The position numbers and the translations under genes were made by a program. Below, one piece after another: positions 7,760-15,915 of a stretch of 50,344 bases of DNA. Within the stretch, counting starts at the first letter, position 1. The number at the start of each line of letters is the position of its first letter. Under the pieces are notes generated by a model. The model had not been told where the DNA came from. It saw nothing but the letters and a program-made list of their open reading frames with translations, and did not search any database. This DNA comes from Candidatus Omnitrophota bacterium (lineage in GTDB: Bacteria > Omnitrophota > Gorgyraeia > Duberdicusellales > Duberdicusellaceae), in the NCBI GenBank assembly GCA_021163425.1, contig JAGGWS010000018.1:1-50344 (forward strand). The letters are read 5' to 3'.

Positions 7760-9122
7760 TTGTGGAGAATTAACTGAGAAAGATTTAAACAAGGAAGTAA
7801 TCCTTTGTGGTTGGGTTTCTTCTCGAAGAGACCACGGTAAAATTATTTTCATAGACTTAAGAGATAGGTATGGCTTTACTCAGGTGGTATTTATAAAGTC
7901 TTGCTCTCCTGGTTCTTATGAAAAAGCTGAGAAGTTAAGGAATGAAGATGTAATAAAGATAAAGGGGAAAGTTTCAATAAGGCCTGAAGGCACAGAAAAT
8001 CCCAAGATATCCACAGGAGAGATAGAGGTATTAGCTGAGGAGTTAGAGATTCTTAACTCTTCTGAGGAGCTTCCTTTTCTAATTGAGGATAATATTGAGG
8101 CTTCTGAAGAAATAAGACTTTCGTTCAGATTTTTAGATTTAAGAAGAAAACCCCTTCTTAAAAATCTGGAGTTTCGTCATAAAGTAATTCAAAGTATGAG
8201 AGCTTACCTGAATAGCTTAAATTTCTTAGAAGTAGAGACGCCTTTCCTGACTAAATCCACTCCTGAAGGTGCCCGGGACTTTTTAGTCCCTTCCCGGCTT
8301 AATCCTTCTTGTTTTTATGCCCTTCCTCAGTCTCCCCAGCTTTTTAAACAGGTTCTTATGGTTGCAGGTTTAGATAGGTATTATCAGATTGTTCGCTGTT
8401 TTCGTGATGAAGACCTTCGTAAAGATAGACAACCTGAGTTTACTCAGTTAGATTTAGAGATGTCTTTTGTGGAGGAAGAAGATATCTATAGGATTATTGA
8501 AGGGCTTTGTTTTTATCTTTTTAAAGAAGTATTAGGGATTGAGCTTAAGATACCTTTTCCTAGATTAACTTATAAAGAGGCTTATCAGAGATATTCTAGC
8601 GATAGACCTGATTTAACTACAGATGAACCTTTTAGGTTTGTCTGGGTGACTGGTTTTCCTCTTTTTAAATATAACCAGGAAGAAGCTCGCTGGGATTCAG
8701 AACACCATCCTTTTACTGCTCCTTTTTCTGAGGATTTAGCCCTGTTAGATAAAGACCCTTCTCAAGTGAGAGCCCGTTCTTATGACTTAGTTTTGAATGG
8801 CCAAGAAATTGGCAGTGGTTCTATAAGGATACATAACCCTTCTCTCCAAAAGAAGATTTTTGAGATTCTGAATATATCAGAACAAGCCATAGAAGAAAAG
8901 TTCGGGTTTTTAATTAAGGCTTTAAATTACGGAGCGCCTCCTCACGGAGGTTTTGCTTTAGGTTTGGACAGATTTTTAGCTATAATTACTAATTCAGCTT
9001 CGATAAGAGAGGTAATAGCTTTTCCTAAAACTCAGAAAGGAATTTGTCCTTTAACTGGTGCTCCAGCAAAAGTAAGTCTTAAGCAATTAAGAGAATTGAA
9101 TATAAAGGTTATAAGGAGTTAA
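7743..9122 (+). CDS. aspS: aspartate--tRNA ligase, bacterial type lacking the GAD insertion
   Basis: Charges tRNA-Asp with aspartate (possibly also tRNA-Asn if non-discriminating). The N-terminal OB fold (CGWVSSRRDHG), motif 2 (FRDEDLRKDRQPEFTQLD), the HHPFT loop and motif 3 (GGFALGLDR), plus the bacterial signature CPLTGAP near the end, identify bacterial-type AspRS. The protein has 459 residues where about 590 is normal. SSDRPDL (about residue 285), which usually precedes the GAD insertion domain, runs within about 9 residues into VWVTGFPLFKYN, which normally follows that domain. The missing piece therefore matches the whole GAD domain, and the frame is intact, so this looks like a clean domain loss. 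It overlaps hisS by 17 bp. Confidence 0.95.
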   Translation: MLRTHSCGELTEKDLNKEVILCGWVSSRRDHGKIIFIDLRDRYGFTQVVFIKSCSPGSYEKAEKLRNEDVIKIKGKVSIRPEGTENPKISTGEIEVLAEELEILNSSEELPFLIEDNIEASEEIRLSFRFLDLRRKPLLKNLEFRHKVIQSMRAYLNSLNFLEVETPFLTKSTPEGARDFLVPSRLNPSCFYALPQSPQLFKQVLMVAGLDRYYQIVRCFRDEDLRKDRQPEFTQLDLEMSFVEEEDIYRIIEGLCFYLFKEVLGIELKIPFPRLTYKEAYQRYSSDRPDLTTDEPFRFVWVTGFPLFKYNQEEARWDSEHHPFTAPFSEDLALLDKDPSQVRARSYDLVLNGQEIGSGSIRIHNPSLQKKIFEILNISEQAIEEKFGFLIKALNYGAPPHGGFALGLDRFLAIITNSASIREVIAFPKTQKGICPLTGAPAKVSLKQLRELNIKVIRS

Positions 9123-9138
9123 AAAAAGGAGGTAGGAA

Positions 9139-9705
9139 ATGAGAAGTTTAATATTTCTTTCTATAATCTCTCTATTTTCTTTTCTTTTTTCGGGATGTCT
9201 GGTGAGGACTTATGTGGTAGAAAAGCCACGCACAGACTTAGAAATTACTGGAAATCAAGGTTACTTACAGGGTAGTCCTTCCCAAACTGTCCAGCCTAAA
9301 AAAAGGCTCTCCCCTACTCGCAAAATTACAGTTATAGAGATAGAGTTAGGCGAGCACCCTCCTAAATTGGAAGGCAAAAAGACCCAGCAGGAGGAAGTAT
9401 TGGGAGAAGTTGAAGAGGAAGAAAACTTAGAAGTCGAAGCTAAACCTGAAGAAGTTAGTACAGAAGACATTATCTTAGAAGAGCCTCAAAAGAATCCAGT
9501 TTTTAAGGAAGAAGAAATTCCATCTCAGCCTGAGAAAGAGTATATTCTTTATACTGTTAAAAAAGGAGATACTCTTCAGAAGATTTCTCATAAGTTTTAT
9601 AAGAGTACAAAAAAATGGAAAAAGATTTATGAAGTAAATAAAGATATTCTCAAAGGTCCAGATAAAGTTTATCCCGGTCAGATTTTAAAGATACCTCAGG
9701 ATTAA
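9139..9705 (+). CDS. LysM domain lipoprotein
   Basis: Predicted outer- or inner-membrane lipoprotein that binds peptidoglycan. The first 20 residues form a signal peptide ending in the lipobox LFSGC, so Cys20 would be the lipidated residue. A long acidic, low-complexity linker (about 60-130, rich in Glu) follows. A single C-terminal LysM domain starts at YTVKKGDTLQKISHKFY and ends with VYPGQILKIPQD. The ribosome site aaaaaaggaggtagg precedes ATG 9139. The acidic linker likely spans the periplasm. It sits between aspS and phoH in the same run; a specific partner cannot be inferred. Confidence 0.88.
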   Translation: MRSLIFLSIISLFSFLFSGCLVRTYVVEKPRTDLEITGNQGYLQGSPSQTVQPKKRLSPTRKITVIEIELGEHPPKLEGKKTQQEEVLGEVEEEENLEVEAKPEEVSTEDIILEEPQKNPVFKEEEIPSQPEKEYILYTVKKGDTLQKISHKFYKSTKKWKKIYEVNKDILKGPDKVYPGQILKIPQD

Positions 9706-9708
9706 AAG

Positions 9709-10629
9709 ATGCAGGAATTTGTGAAAATAGAAGACCCTACTCTCTTAGCTTCTTTAGTTGGTCCTTACGACAGAAACTTGAAAATTTTAGAGAAGGAATT
9801 AGGAGTAGAAATTTTTCTGGAAAAAGAAGGATTTTCTTTGAGGGGGAGCTCTAAGTCAGTAAAGAAGGCTAAGACTCTTTTAGAGGGTTTGTTAAGCTCA
9901 AAAGCCCCTTTTACTCCTGAGGCTGTATCTTCATATTTTAGAGGAGGTAATTTTAGAGATAAGGAAGAAGCTATAGAAGTTCCTTCCTCAAAAAGATTTA
10001 TATATCCTAAAACCAGGACTCAAAAAGAATATGTTCGGGCTATTAGGAACTATGAGCTGGTCTTTTCTATTGGACCTGCAGGTACAGGTAAGACTTATTT
10101 AGCCTGCGCTTTAGCTGTAAATTATTTGTTTAAGGGTAAGGTAGGAAGAATTATCTTAACCCGGCCAGCGATTGAAGCAGGGGAGTCTCTGGGTTTCTTA
10201 CCCGGGGATATGTATGAAAAGTTAGGTCCTTATTTACGGCCTCTTTATGATGCTTTATATGATATGATGGACGCTCAAACTATAGAAGACCATTTAGAGA
10301 CAGGAGTAATTGAAGTTGCCCCTTTAGCTTATATGCGGGGTAGAACCTTAAACAATGCTTTTATAATATTAGATGAGGCTCAGAATTGTACACTGGAACA
10401 ACTCAAGATGTTTTTAACTCGCTTAGGTTTTGATTCTAAGACAGTGATTACCGGAGATATAACTCAGTCGGATTTACCCGGCGGCAAGCCTTCAGGGTTA
10501 TTAACCAGTATTAAGCTTTTAGAGAAGATAGAGCAGATAAAGTTTATTTACTTAACCGATAAAGATGTGGTAAGGTGTGAACTGGTCCAGAGGATAATAA
10601 AGGCTTATGAAAAAATTAGGAAAGAATAA
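9709..10629 (+). CDS. phoH: PhoH family ATPase
   Basis: Cytoplasmic P-loop ATPase with an N-terminal KH-like segment, associated with RNA metabolism in bacteria. The Walker A motif GPAGTGKTYLA and Walker B AFIILDEAQNCT are intact, and PGDMYEKLGPYLRPLYDAL and TGDITQSDLP are family-typical; 306 residues is normal. It begins three bases after the LysM gene stop and overlaps the next gene by 23 bp. The order phoH-pgpH-ybeY is the conserved arrangement known from many bacteria, which supports a shared RNA-processing or ribosome-maturation context. The family's exact substrate is not settled. Confidence 0.93.
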   Translation: MQEFVKIEDPTLLASLVGPYDRNLKILEKELGVEIFLEKEGFSLRGSSKSVKKAKTLLEGLLSSKAPFTPEAVSSYFRGGNFRDKEEAIEVPSSKRFIYPKTRTQKEYVRAIRNYELVFSIGPAGTGKTYLACALAVNYLFKGKVGRIILTRPAIEAGESLGFLPGDMYEKLGPYLRPLYDALYDMMDAQTIEDHLETGVIEVAPLAYMRGRTLNNAFIILDEAQNCTLEQLKMFLTRLGFDSKTVITGDITQSDLPGGKPSGLLTSIKLLEKIEQIKFIYLTDKDVVRCELVQRIIKAYEKIRKE

Positions 10630-11983
10630 GGTTATAGAAATATTAGGGATTGGGGTCTTCATCGTAGTAATGACAATTTTACTTTATCAAATAAGTGTAA
10701 ATATAAGTATTCTGGTAATTGCCTTCTTTTTTCTTTATTATCTGAAAATTTTAAGAAAGAAGAGAGAGTCTACTTTCCTTTCTTTAACCTTTCTTTTCGT
10801 TTTAGCTTTAACTGTTTTCTTCTGGCAGAAAGAGTTTGATTTCAGTCCTTATCTTTCAGGGCTGATAACTCTGGTTCTTTTGGTAAATATTCTTTTTAAT
10901 GATATAGAGTTTTCGTTTGCTTATTTATTCTTTATAAATATTCTCAACACCCTTGTTTTTAATTCCGATTTTAAATTATTTTTAATCTATTTAGTTAGTG
11001 GAGCTACAGCAATATTTTTAAGCAGGAATGTAAGAAAAAGATTTGATGTAATAAAGGCAGGATTTTTAGCAGGGATAATGGAATTTTTAATGATAATTTC
11101 AGTCAGTTCTCTTTTTAAATACCCAGAATTAGTAGAGTCTTTTAAATCAAGCTTAATTAACGGGATAGTTTCCTCGGTAATAGTATTGGGGATACTCCCT
11201 ATATTTGAATATTTATTAGGAGTAGTTACCAATATTTCTCTTCTGGAACTTTCAGATTTTAATCATCCTCTTTTACGAAGATTAATTTTAGAAGCTCCAG
11301 GAACATATCAGCATTCTTTGATAGTAGCTAACCTTGCTGAATCAGCAGCTGAAGCTATTGGCGCTAATTCTATCTTGACCCGGGTAGGTGCTTACTATCA
11401 TGATATAGGTAAGATTTTTAAGGCTGAATATTTTTCTGAAAACCAGATGTTAGCTCAATATAGAGATAAACATAAGAATCTGAGCCCAGCTATGAGCAAA
11501 CTTATAATAATGAAGCATGTAAAAGAAGGTGTAGAACTGGCAAAAAAATATCATCTGAATAAAAAGATAATAGATTTTATAGCCCAGCATCACGGAACAA
11601 CCCTGGTCTATTATTTCTTTAAGAGAGCTCAACAAACCCCTCTTCAAACTGTTTCTTCTGAAGAAAGTTACCGTTATCCTGGTCCTAAGCCTAAATCTAA
11701 AGAAGTTGCTTTAGTGCATTTAGCTGATACAGTGGAAGCTACCTCACGAACTTTAGAAGACCCTAATCCTTCTCAAATTAAGGAGATGGTTAGAACAGCT
11801 ATTTTAGATAAGTTCTTGGATGGCCAACTTGATGAAACTGACCTTACTTTGAAAGATTTAGAGAAGATAGGAGAAGTATTTACCAGGATTCTTAACGCTA
11901 TGTTCCACACCCGTATAAATTATTCCAAGTCTTCAGATGAAGATAGTTCTAAAAAATCTTCAAAAAATACTCAAAATAAATAG
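10607..11983 (+). CDS. pgpH: HD-domain membrane phosphohydrolase, PgpH/YqfF-like (short form)
   Basis: Likely c-di-AMP phosphodiesterase by family. The N-terminal 200 residues hold several hydrophobic segments (for example IEILGIGVFIVVMTILLYQI), followed by a cytoplasmic HD domain with PGTYQHSLIVANLAE, YYHDIGKI, AQHHGTTL and HLADTVEAT, so the metal-binding residues are present. At 458 residues it lacks the large N-terminal extracellular 7TMR-HDED region of the roughly 700-residue Firmicutes PgpH, so signal sensing must differ. It overlaps phoH by 23 bp and ybeY by 47 bp. HD activity is inferred from motifs; whether c-di-AMP is made in this organism cannot be judged from this window. Confidence 0.85.
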   Translation: MKKLGKNKVIEILGIGVFIVVMTILLYQISVNISILVIAFFFLYYLKILRKKRESTFLSLTFLFVLALTVFFWQKEFDFSPYLSGLITLVLLVNILFNDIEFSFAYLFFINILNTLVFNSDFKLFLIYLVSGATAIFLSRNVRKRFDVIKAGFLAGIMEFLMIISVSSLFKYPELVESFKSSLINGIVSSVIVLGILPIFEYLLGVVTNISLLELSDFNHPLLRRLILEAPGTYQHSLIVANLAESAAEAIGANSILTRVGAYYHDIGKIFKAEYFSENQMLAQYRDKHKNLSPAMSKLIIMKHVKEGVELAKKYHLNKKIIDFIAQHHGTTLVYYFFKRAQQTPLQTVSSEESYRYPGPKPKSKEVALVHLADTVEATSRTLEDPNPSQIKEMVRTAILDKFLDGQLDETDLTLKDLEKIGEVFTRILNAMFHTRINYSKSSDEDSSKKSSKNTQNK

Positions 11984-12452
11984 CTCTTCCTTCAGGAAAT
12001 TAATTGAAAAAATCTGCAAATTTCTTAATTTAAAGAATTCTTGTATTTCTTTTGTTTTTGTTGATAACCGCTTTATTAGAAACTTAAATAAAAAATATCT
12101 GGGCAAAGATTCTCCTACAGATGTTCTAGCTTTTGATTTAAAAGATAGATTTACCCTGCTCCATCAAAAAGTCACAGGTGTAAACCCGCAAAGAAGGGAG
12201 AAAAATATCTCCAACTTAAATTTCTCAGGAGAGATATTTATTTCTGTGGAGGAGGCTAAAAGGAATTCTAAAATTTTCTCTACGGATATTCACGAGGAGC
12301 TTCTTCTCTATGTGACTCACGGTTTATTACATTTAATAGGTTTTAAAGATAAAACTGCTTCTCAAAGGATGAGAATGAGAAAAAAAGAGAGAGAAATTCT
12401 CTCTTATATCTTTAAAGAAGAGGAAAAAATTATTTCCACGCTCTTGCGTTAA
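11937..12452 (+). CDS. ybeY: endoribonuclease YbeY with an altered metal ligand
   Basis: YbeY is a metal-dependent endoribonuclease involved in 16S rRNA 3' maturation and ribosome quality control. The segment LGKDSPTDVLAFDL and the motif THGLLHLIGFKD identify it. The family motif is H-x3-H-x5-H; here H128 and H132 are kept but residue 138 is Asp instead of His. There is also an extra stretch of about 20 residues (about 75-95) between DVLAFDL and SGEIFIS. Length is 171 residues. The start overlaps pgpH by 47 bp without a clear ribosome site, suggesting coupled translation. Position after phoH-pgpH makes the assignment secure; activity with an Asp ligand is open. Confidence 0.9.
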   Translation: MKIVLKNLQKILKINSSSFRKLIEKICKFLNLKNSCISFVFVDNRFIRNLNKKYLGKDSPTDVLAFDLKDRFTLLHQKVTGVNPQRREKNISNLNFSGEIFISVEEAKRNSKIFSTDIHEELLLYVTHGLLHLIGFKDKTASQRMRMRKKEREILSYIFKEEEKIISTLLR

Positions 12453-12502
12453 CCTTCCTTTATCTTTTCTCAAAAAAAAATCAAATTTTAAGAGAAAAAA
12501 TA

Positions 12503-12531
12503 TTGACATATTTTTTAAAATTTGCTAAATT
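12503..12531 (+). promoter_or_regulatory. strong predicted promoter for the lysine-rich micro-ORF
   Basis: TTGACA (12503-12508), a 17-bp spacer and TAAATT (12526-12531) with an upstream TGC extended -10. One of the best promoters in the window. The leader to ATG 12565 is about 27 nt and holds an ideal aaaaggaggtgag ribosome site. Confidence 0.8.
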
Positions 12532-12564
12532 AAAATCAGAAGGTTTTAAAAAAAGGAGGTGAGA

Positions 12565-12633
12565 ATGGCTAAGAAGAAAGCAGCAAAGAAGAAAACAACG
12601 AAAAAGAAAACAGCAAAGAAAAAGAAAAAGTAG
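12565..12633 (+). CDS. 22-residue lysine/alanine-rich basic peptide
   Basis: The predicted product is M-A-K-K-K-A-A followed by K/T/A repeats, with 14 lysines in 22 residues and no hydrophobic residue. It was too short for the ORF track. Support for it as a gene comes from context: a near-consensus extended -10 promoter, a perfect ribosome site (aaaaggaggtgag) five to six bases before ATG, and a strong terminator 75 bp downstream, making a compact monocistronic unit. The composition resembles the lysine-rich tails of histone H1-like bacterial proteins, so nucleic-acid binding or nucleoid compaction is a reasonable inference. It could also be a decoy ORF in a small RNA gene. No homologue can be named. 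Confidence 0.65.
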   Translation: MAKKKAAKKKTTKKKTAKKKKK

Positions 12634-12706
12634 ATTTGCTTTAAATTAGAGTCTTGAAGTTGTTGGCAACTTAAGATAGGAGTTTAAAACAGCTAAAGAA
12701 TCGTGG

Positions 12707-12735
12707 AAGCCTGCTCTTTAAAAAGAGCAGGCTTT
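12707..12735 (+). terminator. intrinsic terminator
   Basis: GCCTGCTCTTT (12709-12719) pairs perfectly with AAAGAGCAGGC (12722-12732) across a two-base loop, flanked by AA on the left and TTT then CCTTATTTT on the right. It closes the micro-ORF transcript. A second small stem, AAGTTG/CAACTT, lies about 45 bp upstream in the 3' untranslated part. Confidence 0.85.
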
Positions 12736-13109
12736 CCTTATTTTAGAAAATAGATTTTTTTCTCTATTAAAAAGAATTGGGATTAAAAAATTACTCTATT
12801 CTCAGAAAGAGATTGATATCTATTCTAATATAACTAATTGTCTGGCAATAAGTTAGAAATTTGCTCTTTAAGAGACTTTTTCTTCTCGAATTGAGAAAAG
12901 TTAGTCATTCTTAAAAGAAAGCACGATTAAAATCCAGTTGACTTTAAAAGCTCTGGTAGTATTTTATAATTTATCCTTTACTAATAGAGAATTTCAGATT
13001 ATAAGGCGATAAGATTAATCTGAGGAATACAATCTGAACCTAATAAAAAAAAGAAGATATTTCTTTTGTAAAGGGGTTGTAGCAAATTTAAAAAGAATTT
13101 CTTAAGACT
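12736..13109 (+). other. 374-bp AT-rich intergenic region upstream of uvrA
   Basis: No open frame of note on either strand. It holds a possible promoter, TTGACT (12938-12943) with TATTTT 16 bp later (12960-12965) and a nearby TATAAT (12965-12970). A transcribed inverted repeat follows, TCAGATTA (12994-13001) with TAATCTGA (13016-13023), then a partial third copy AATCTGA at 13031-13037. I recognise no riboswitch or known small RNA. It most likely carries the uvrA promoter and leader. Confidence 0.45.
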
Positions 13110-15905
13110 ATGAACAAAGAAATTATTATTAAAGGAGCAAGAGAACATAATCTTAAGAATATAGATTTAGTTCTTCCCAAGAATAAGTTTATTGTAATTA
13201 CCGGACTTTCTGGCTCAGGAAAATCTTCTTTAGCTTTCGATACTATTTATGCTGAAGGTCAACGCCGGTACGTAGAGAGTCTTTCCAGCTATGCCCGGCA
13301 ATTTTTAGAAAAATTAGAAAAACCTCAAGTTGAGTATATTGAAGGTTTATCTCCAGCTATAGCTATTGAGCAAAGGTCTTCTTCAGGTTCTTTGCGTTCT
13401 ATTGTAGCTACTCAAACTGAGATTTATGATTATCTGCGCCTTTTATTTGCTAGAATTGGGAAGCCTTATTGTTTTAAGTGTAAGATTCCTATTTCTGCTC
13501 AAAGTCCTCAAGAAATTATAAATAAAGTTTTAGAATACCGGGGTCATAAAATTTATATTTTAGCTCCTCTAATTAAAGGCAAAAAAGGTAAATTTAGAGA
13601 GTTATTCCAGCGTTTAAGAAAAGATGGATTTGTAAGGGTAAGGATAGATGGGAAGATTTATAATTTAGAAGAAGATATAGATTTAGCCCGCTATAAAATC
13701 CATAATATAGAATTGGTGGTAGATAGATTGATTCTCAAACCTGAGGAGAAAGAGAGAATTTCTTCTTCAGTAGAATTAGCCTTAAAAGTAGGCAAGGGAG
13801 AAATGATTGTATTTAGAGAGGATACTGATAGTGAAGATTTTTTTAGTAGTAAACTTCTTTGTCCTAAGTGTAAGCAAAGTTTTCCTGAACTTGAACCTCG
13901 GAGTTTTTCTTTTAATTCTCCTTATGGTGCCTGTCCAGCTTGTAATGGTTTAGGCAGAAGACTGGAATTTGACGTAGACTTGATTGTTCCTGATAAGAGA
14001 AAGAGCTTAAGAGAAGGAGCAATCGAGGTCTGGAGAAGAGGCGGGAGAGGCTATATTCTTTATTATCGCAGTCTTTTAAGAGAATTAGCTGAGGAGTTAG
14101 GTTTTAGTTTAGATGCCCCTTTTTATAAACTTCCTGAAAGAATTCAAAAAATTATCCTTTATGGTTCAGATATAGAAATATGGGGTAAGCCTTTTGAGGG
14201 AGTTATCCCTCATTTAGAAAGAATATTTGAAACTACTGATAGCGACTATTTAAAAGTTGAGATTTCTAAATTTATGAGCAGAAAACCCTGTGTTGAATGT
14301 GGAGGCTTAAGGCTGAGGAAAGAGAGCTTATCAGTCTATGTAAAAGACAAGAATATTGGAGACATCTTAAGGATGTCTATAGGAGAGGCTGGAGAGTTTT
14401 TTGATGATTTAAAGCTTACTTCTCAGGAAGAGGCGATAGCCCATATTCTAATAAAGGAGATAAGGAAGAGATTAAAATTTTGTAAAGAAGTAGGTTTAGA
14501 TTACCTTACTTTAGATAGGTTAAGTTCTACTCTTTCAGGAGGAGAAGCTCAAAGGATAAGGCTAGCCACTCAGTTAGGTTCAGCTCTTTCGGGGGTTATA
14601 TATATACTGGATGAACCTACAATAGGCTTGCATCCTCGGGATATTCAGAGATTGATAGATATCTTTAAAAAATTGAGAGATTTAGATAATAGCGTTATTG
14701 TAATAGAACATGACGAGAGGGTAATAAGAAATTCCGACTGGATAGTAGACTTAGGTCCAGGGGCAGGCAAAGAAGGAGGTTTTGTGGTTTATAATGGTCC
14801 TACCAATCAAATAATTAAAGCTGATTCTCTTACCGCTTCCTATCTTAGAGAGGAAAGGACAATCCCTCTTCCTTTTAAAAGGAGAGATTATAGAAATTCT
14901 CCCTTTATTCTTATAAAGGGAGCCCGCCAATATAACCTTAAAAATATAAATGTGAAAATACCTTTAAGCACTTTTGTCTGTGTAACCGGTGTTTCTGGTT
15001 CAGGAAAGTCTACTTTAATAGAAGAAATTCTCTATAAGGGGATGGCTAATTATCTTTATGGTTCTAAACAACCTGCAGGAGCTTATGATGATATTAAAAA
15101 TAAAGAACTGATAGATAAAGTAATAGTAGTAGACCAGGCTCCTATTGGCAGGACTCCCCGGTCTAATCCTGCCACTTATACCGGGGTCTTTACCTATATA
15201 AGAGAGTTTTTCAGTCAGCTCCCCGAGGCCCGGGTCAGAGGTTTTAAGCCGGGAAGGTTTAGTTTTAATGTGAAAGGAGGCAGGTGTGAAGCCTGTCAGG
15301 GTGATGGTCTTAAAAAAATAGATATGCATTTTTTGCCTTCCGTCTATGTAAAGTGTGAGGTTTGTCAGGGTAAGAGATTCAATGAGCAGACTTTAGAAGT
15401 TAAATTTAAAGGCTACTCCATAGCCGATGTACTGGAGATGTCTGTAGATGAGGCTATAAGGCTTTTTGAGAATATCCCTCAAATCAGAAATATCCTTAAG
15501 ACTCTTCAGGATGTAGGTTTAGGGTATATAGAACTGGGGCAATCGGCTACCACTCTTTCGGGAGGAGAAGCTCAAAGGATAAAACTCTCCAGATACTTAA
15601 GAAAAAAATCTACAGGTCGCACTCTTTATCTTCTTGATGAGCCTACCACCGGACTTCATTTTGAGGATGTGAGAAGACTTTTAGAGGTTCTTCAGAGGAT
15701 AGTGGATAAAGGAAATACTGTCATAGTAATTGAGCATAATTTAGAAGTTATAAAATGCGCAGATTATATAATTGATTTAGGCCCTGAAGGAGGAGAAGAA
15801 GGAGGCTATTTAGTAGCTTGTGGTTCTCCTGAAGAGGTAGCTAAAGTTAAAACTTCTTATACCGGACGTTTCTTAAGAGAAAAATTAAGAGAAAAAGTTT
15901 TCTAA
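13110..15905 (+). CDS. uvrA: UvrABC excinuclease subunit A
   Basis: Damage-recognition ATPase of nucleotide excision repair, acting with UvrB and UvrC. At 931 residues it is full length. It has two ABC ATPase modules: Walker [10 protein letters not shown] (about 32) and GVSGSGKST (about 627), with two LSGGEAQRI signatures (about 475 and again near the C-terminus). Zinc sites CPKCK...CPACNG and CEACQ...CEVCQG are complete. No Shine-Dalgarno sequence is visible before ATG 13110, but the N-terminus [18 protein letters not shown] is the family's usual one. It is preceded by the long intergenic region and followed 10 bp later by the TPR gene. No LexA-type palindrome was noticed upstream. Confidence 0.97.
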   Translation: MNKEIIIKGAREHNLKNIDLVLPKNKFIVITGLSGSGKSSLAFDTIYAEGQRRYVESLSSYARQFLEKLEKPQVEYIEGLSPAIAIEQRSSSGSLRSIVATQTEIYDYLRLLFARIGKPYCFKCKIPISAQSPQEIINKVLEYRGHKIYILAPLIKGKKGKFRELFQRLRKDGFVRVRIDGKIYNLEEDIDLARYKIHNIELVVDRLILKPEEKERISSSVELALKVGKGEMIVFREDTDSEDFFSSKLLCPKCKQSFPELEPRSFSFNSPYGACPACNGLGRRLEFDVDLIVPDKRKSLREGAIEVWRRGGRGYILYYRSLLRELAEELGFSLDAPFYKLPERIQKIILYGSDIEIWGKPFEGVIPHLERIFETTDSDYLKVEISKFMSRKPCVECGGLRLRKESLSVYVKDKNIGDILRMSIGEAGEFFDDLKLTSQEEAIAHILIKEIRKRLKFCKEVGLDYLTLDRLSSTLSGGEAQRIRLATQLGSALSGVIYILDEPTIGLHPRDIQRLIDIFKKLRDLDNSVIVIEHDERVIRNSDWIVDLGPGAGKEGGFVVYNGPTNQIIKADSLTASYLREERTIPLPFKRRDYRNSPFILIKGARQYNLKNINVKIPLSTFVCVTGVSGSGKSTLIEEILYKGMANYLYGSKQPAGAYDDIKNKELIDKVIVVDQAPIGRTPRSNPATYTGVFTYIREFFSQLPEARVRGFKPGRFSFNVKGGRCEACQGDGLKKIDMHFLPSVYVKCEVCQGKRFNEQTLEVKFKGYSIADVLEMSVDEAIRLFENIPQIRNILKTLQDVGLGYIELGQSATTLSGGEAQRIKLSRYLRKKSTGRTLYLLDEPTTGLHFEDVRRLLEVLQRIVDKGNTVIVIEHNLEVIKCADYIIDLGPEGGEEGGYLVACGSPEEVAKVKTSYTGRFLREKLREKVF

Positions 15906-15915
15906 TTTAGAAAAG

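Noticed and set aside
12634-13109. Known small RNA (6S, SRP RNA, tmRNA, RNase P RNA)
   Set aside because: No signature sequences or extended conserved pairing of these RNAs were found.
15015-15329. Antisense ORF of 104 residues inside uvrA
   Set aside because: Shadow of conserved UvrA sequence.
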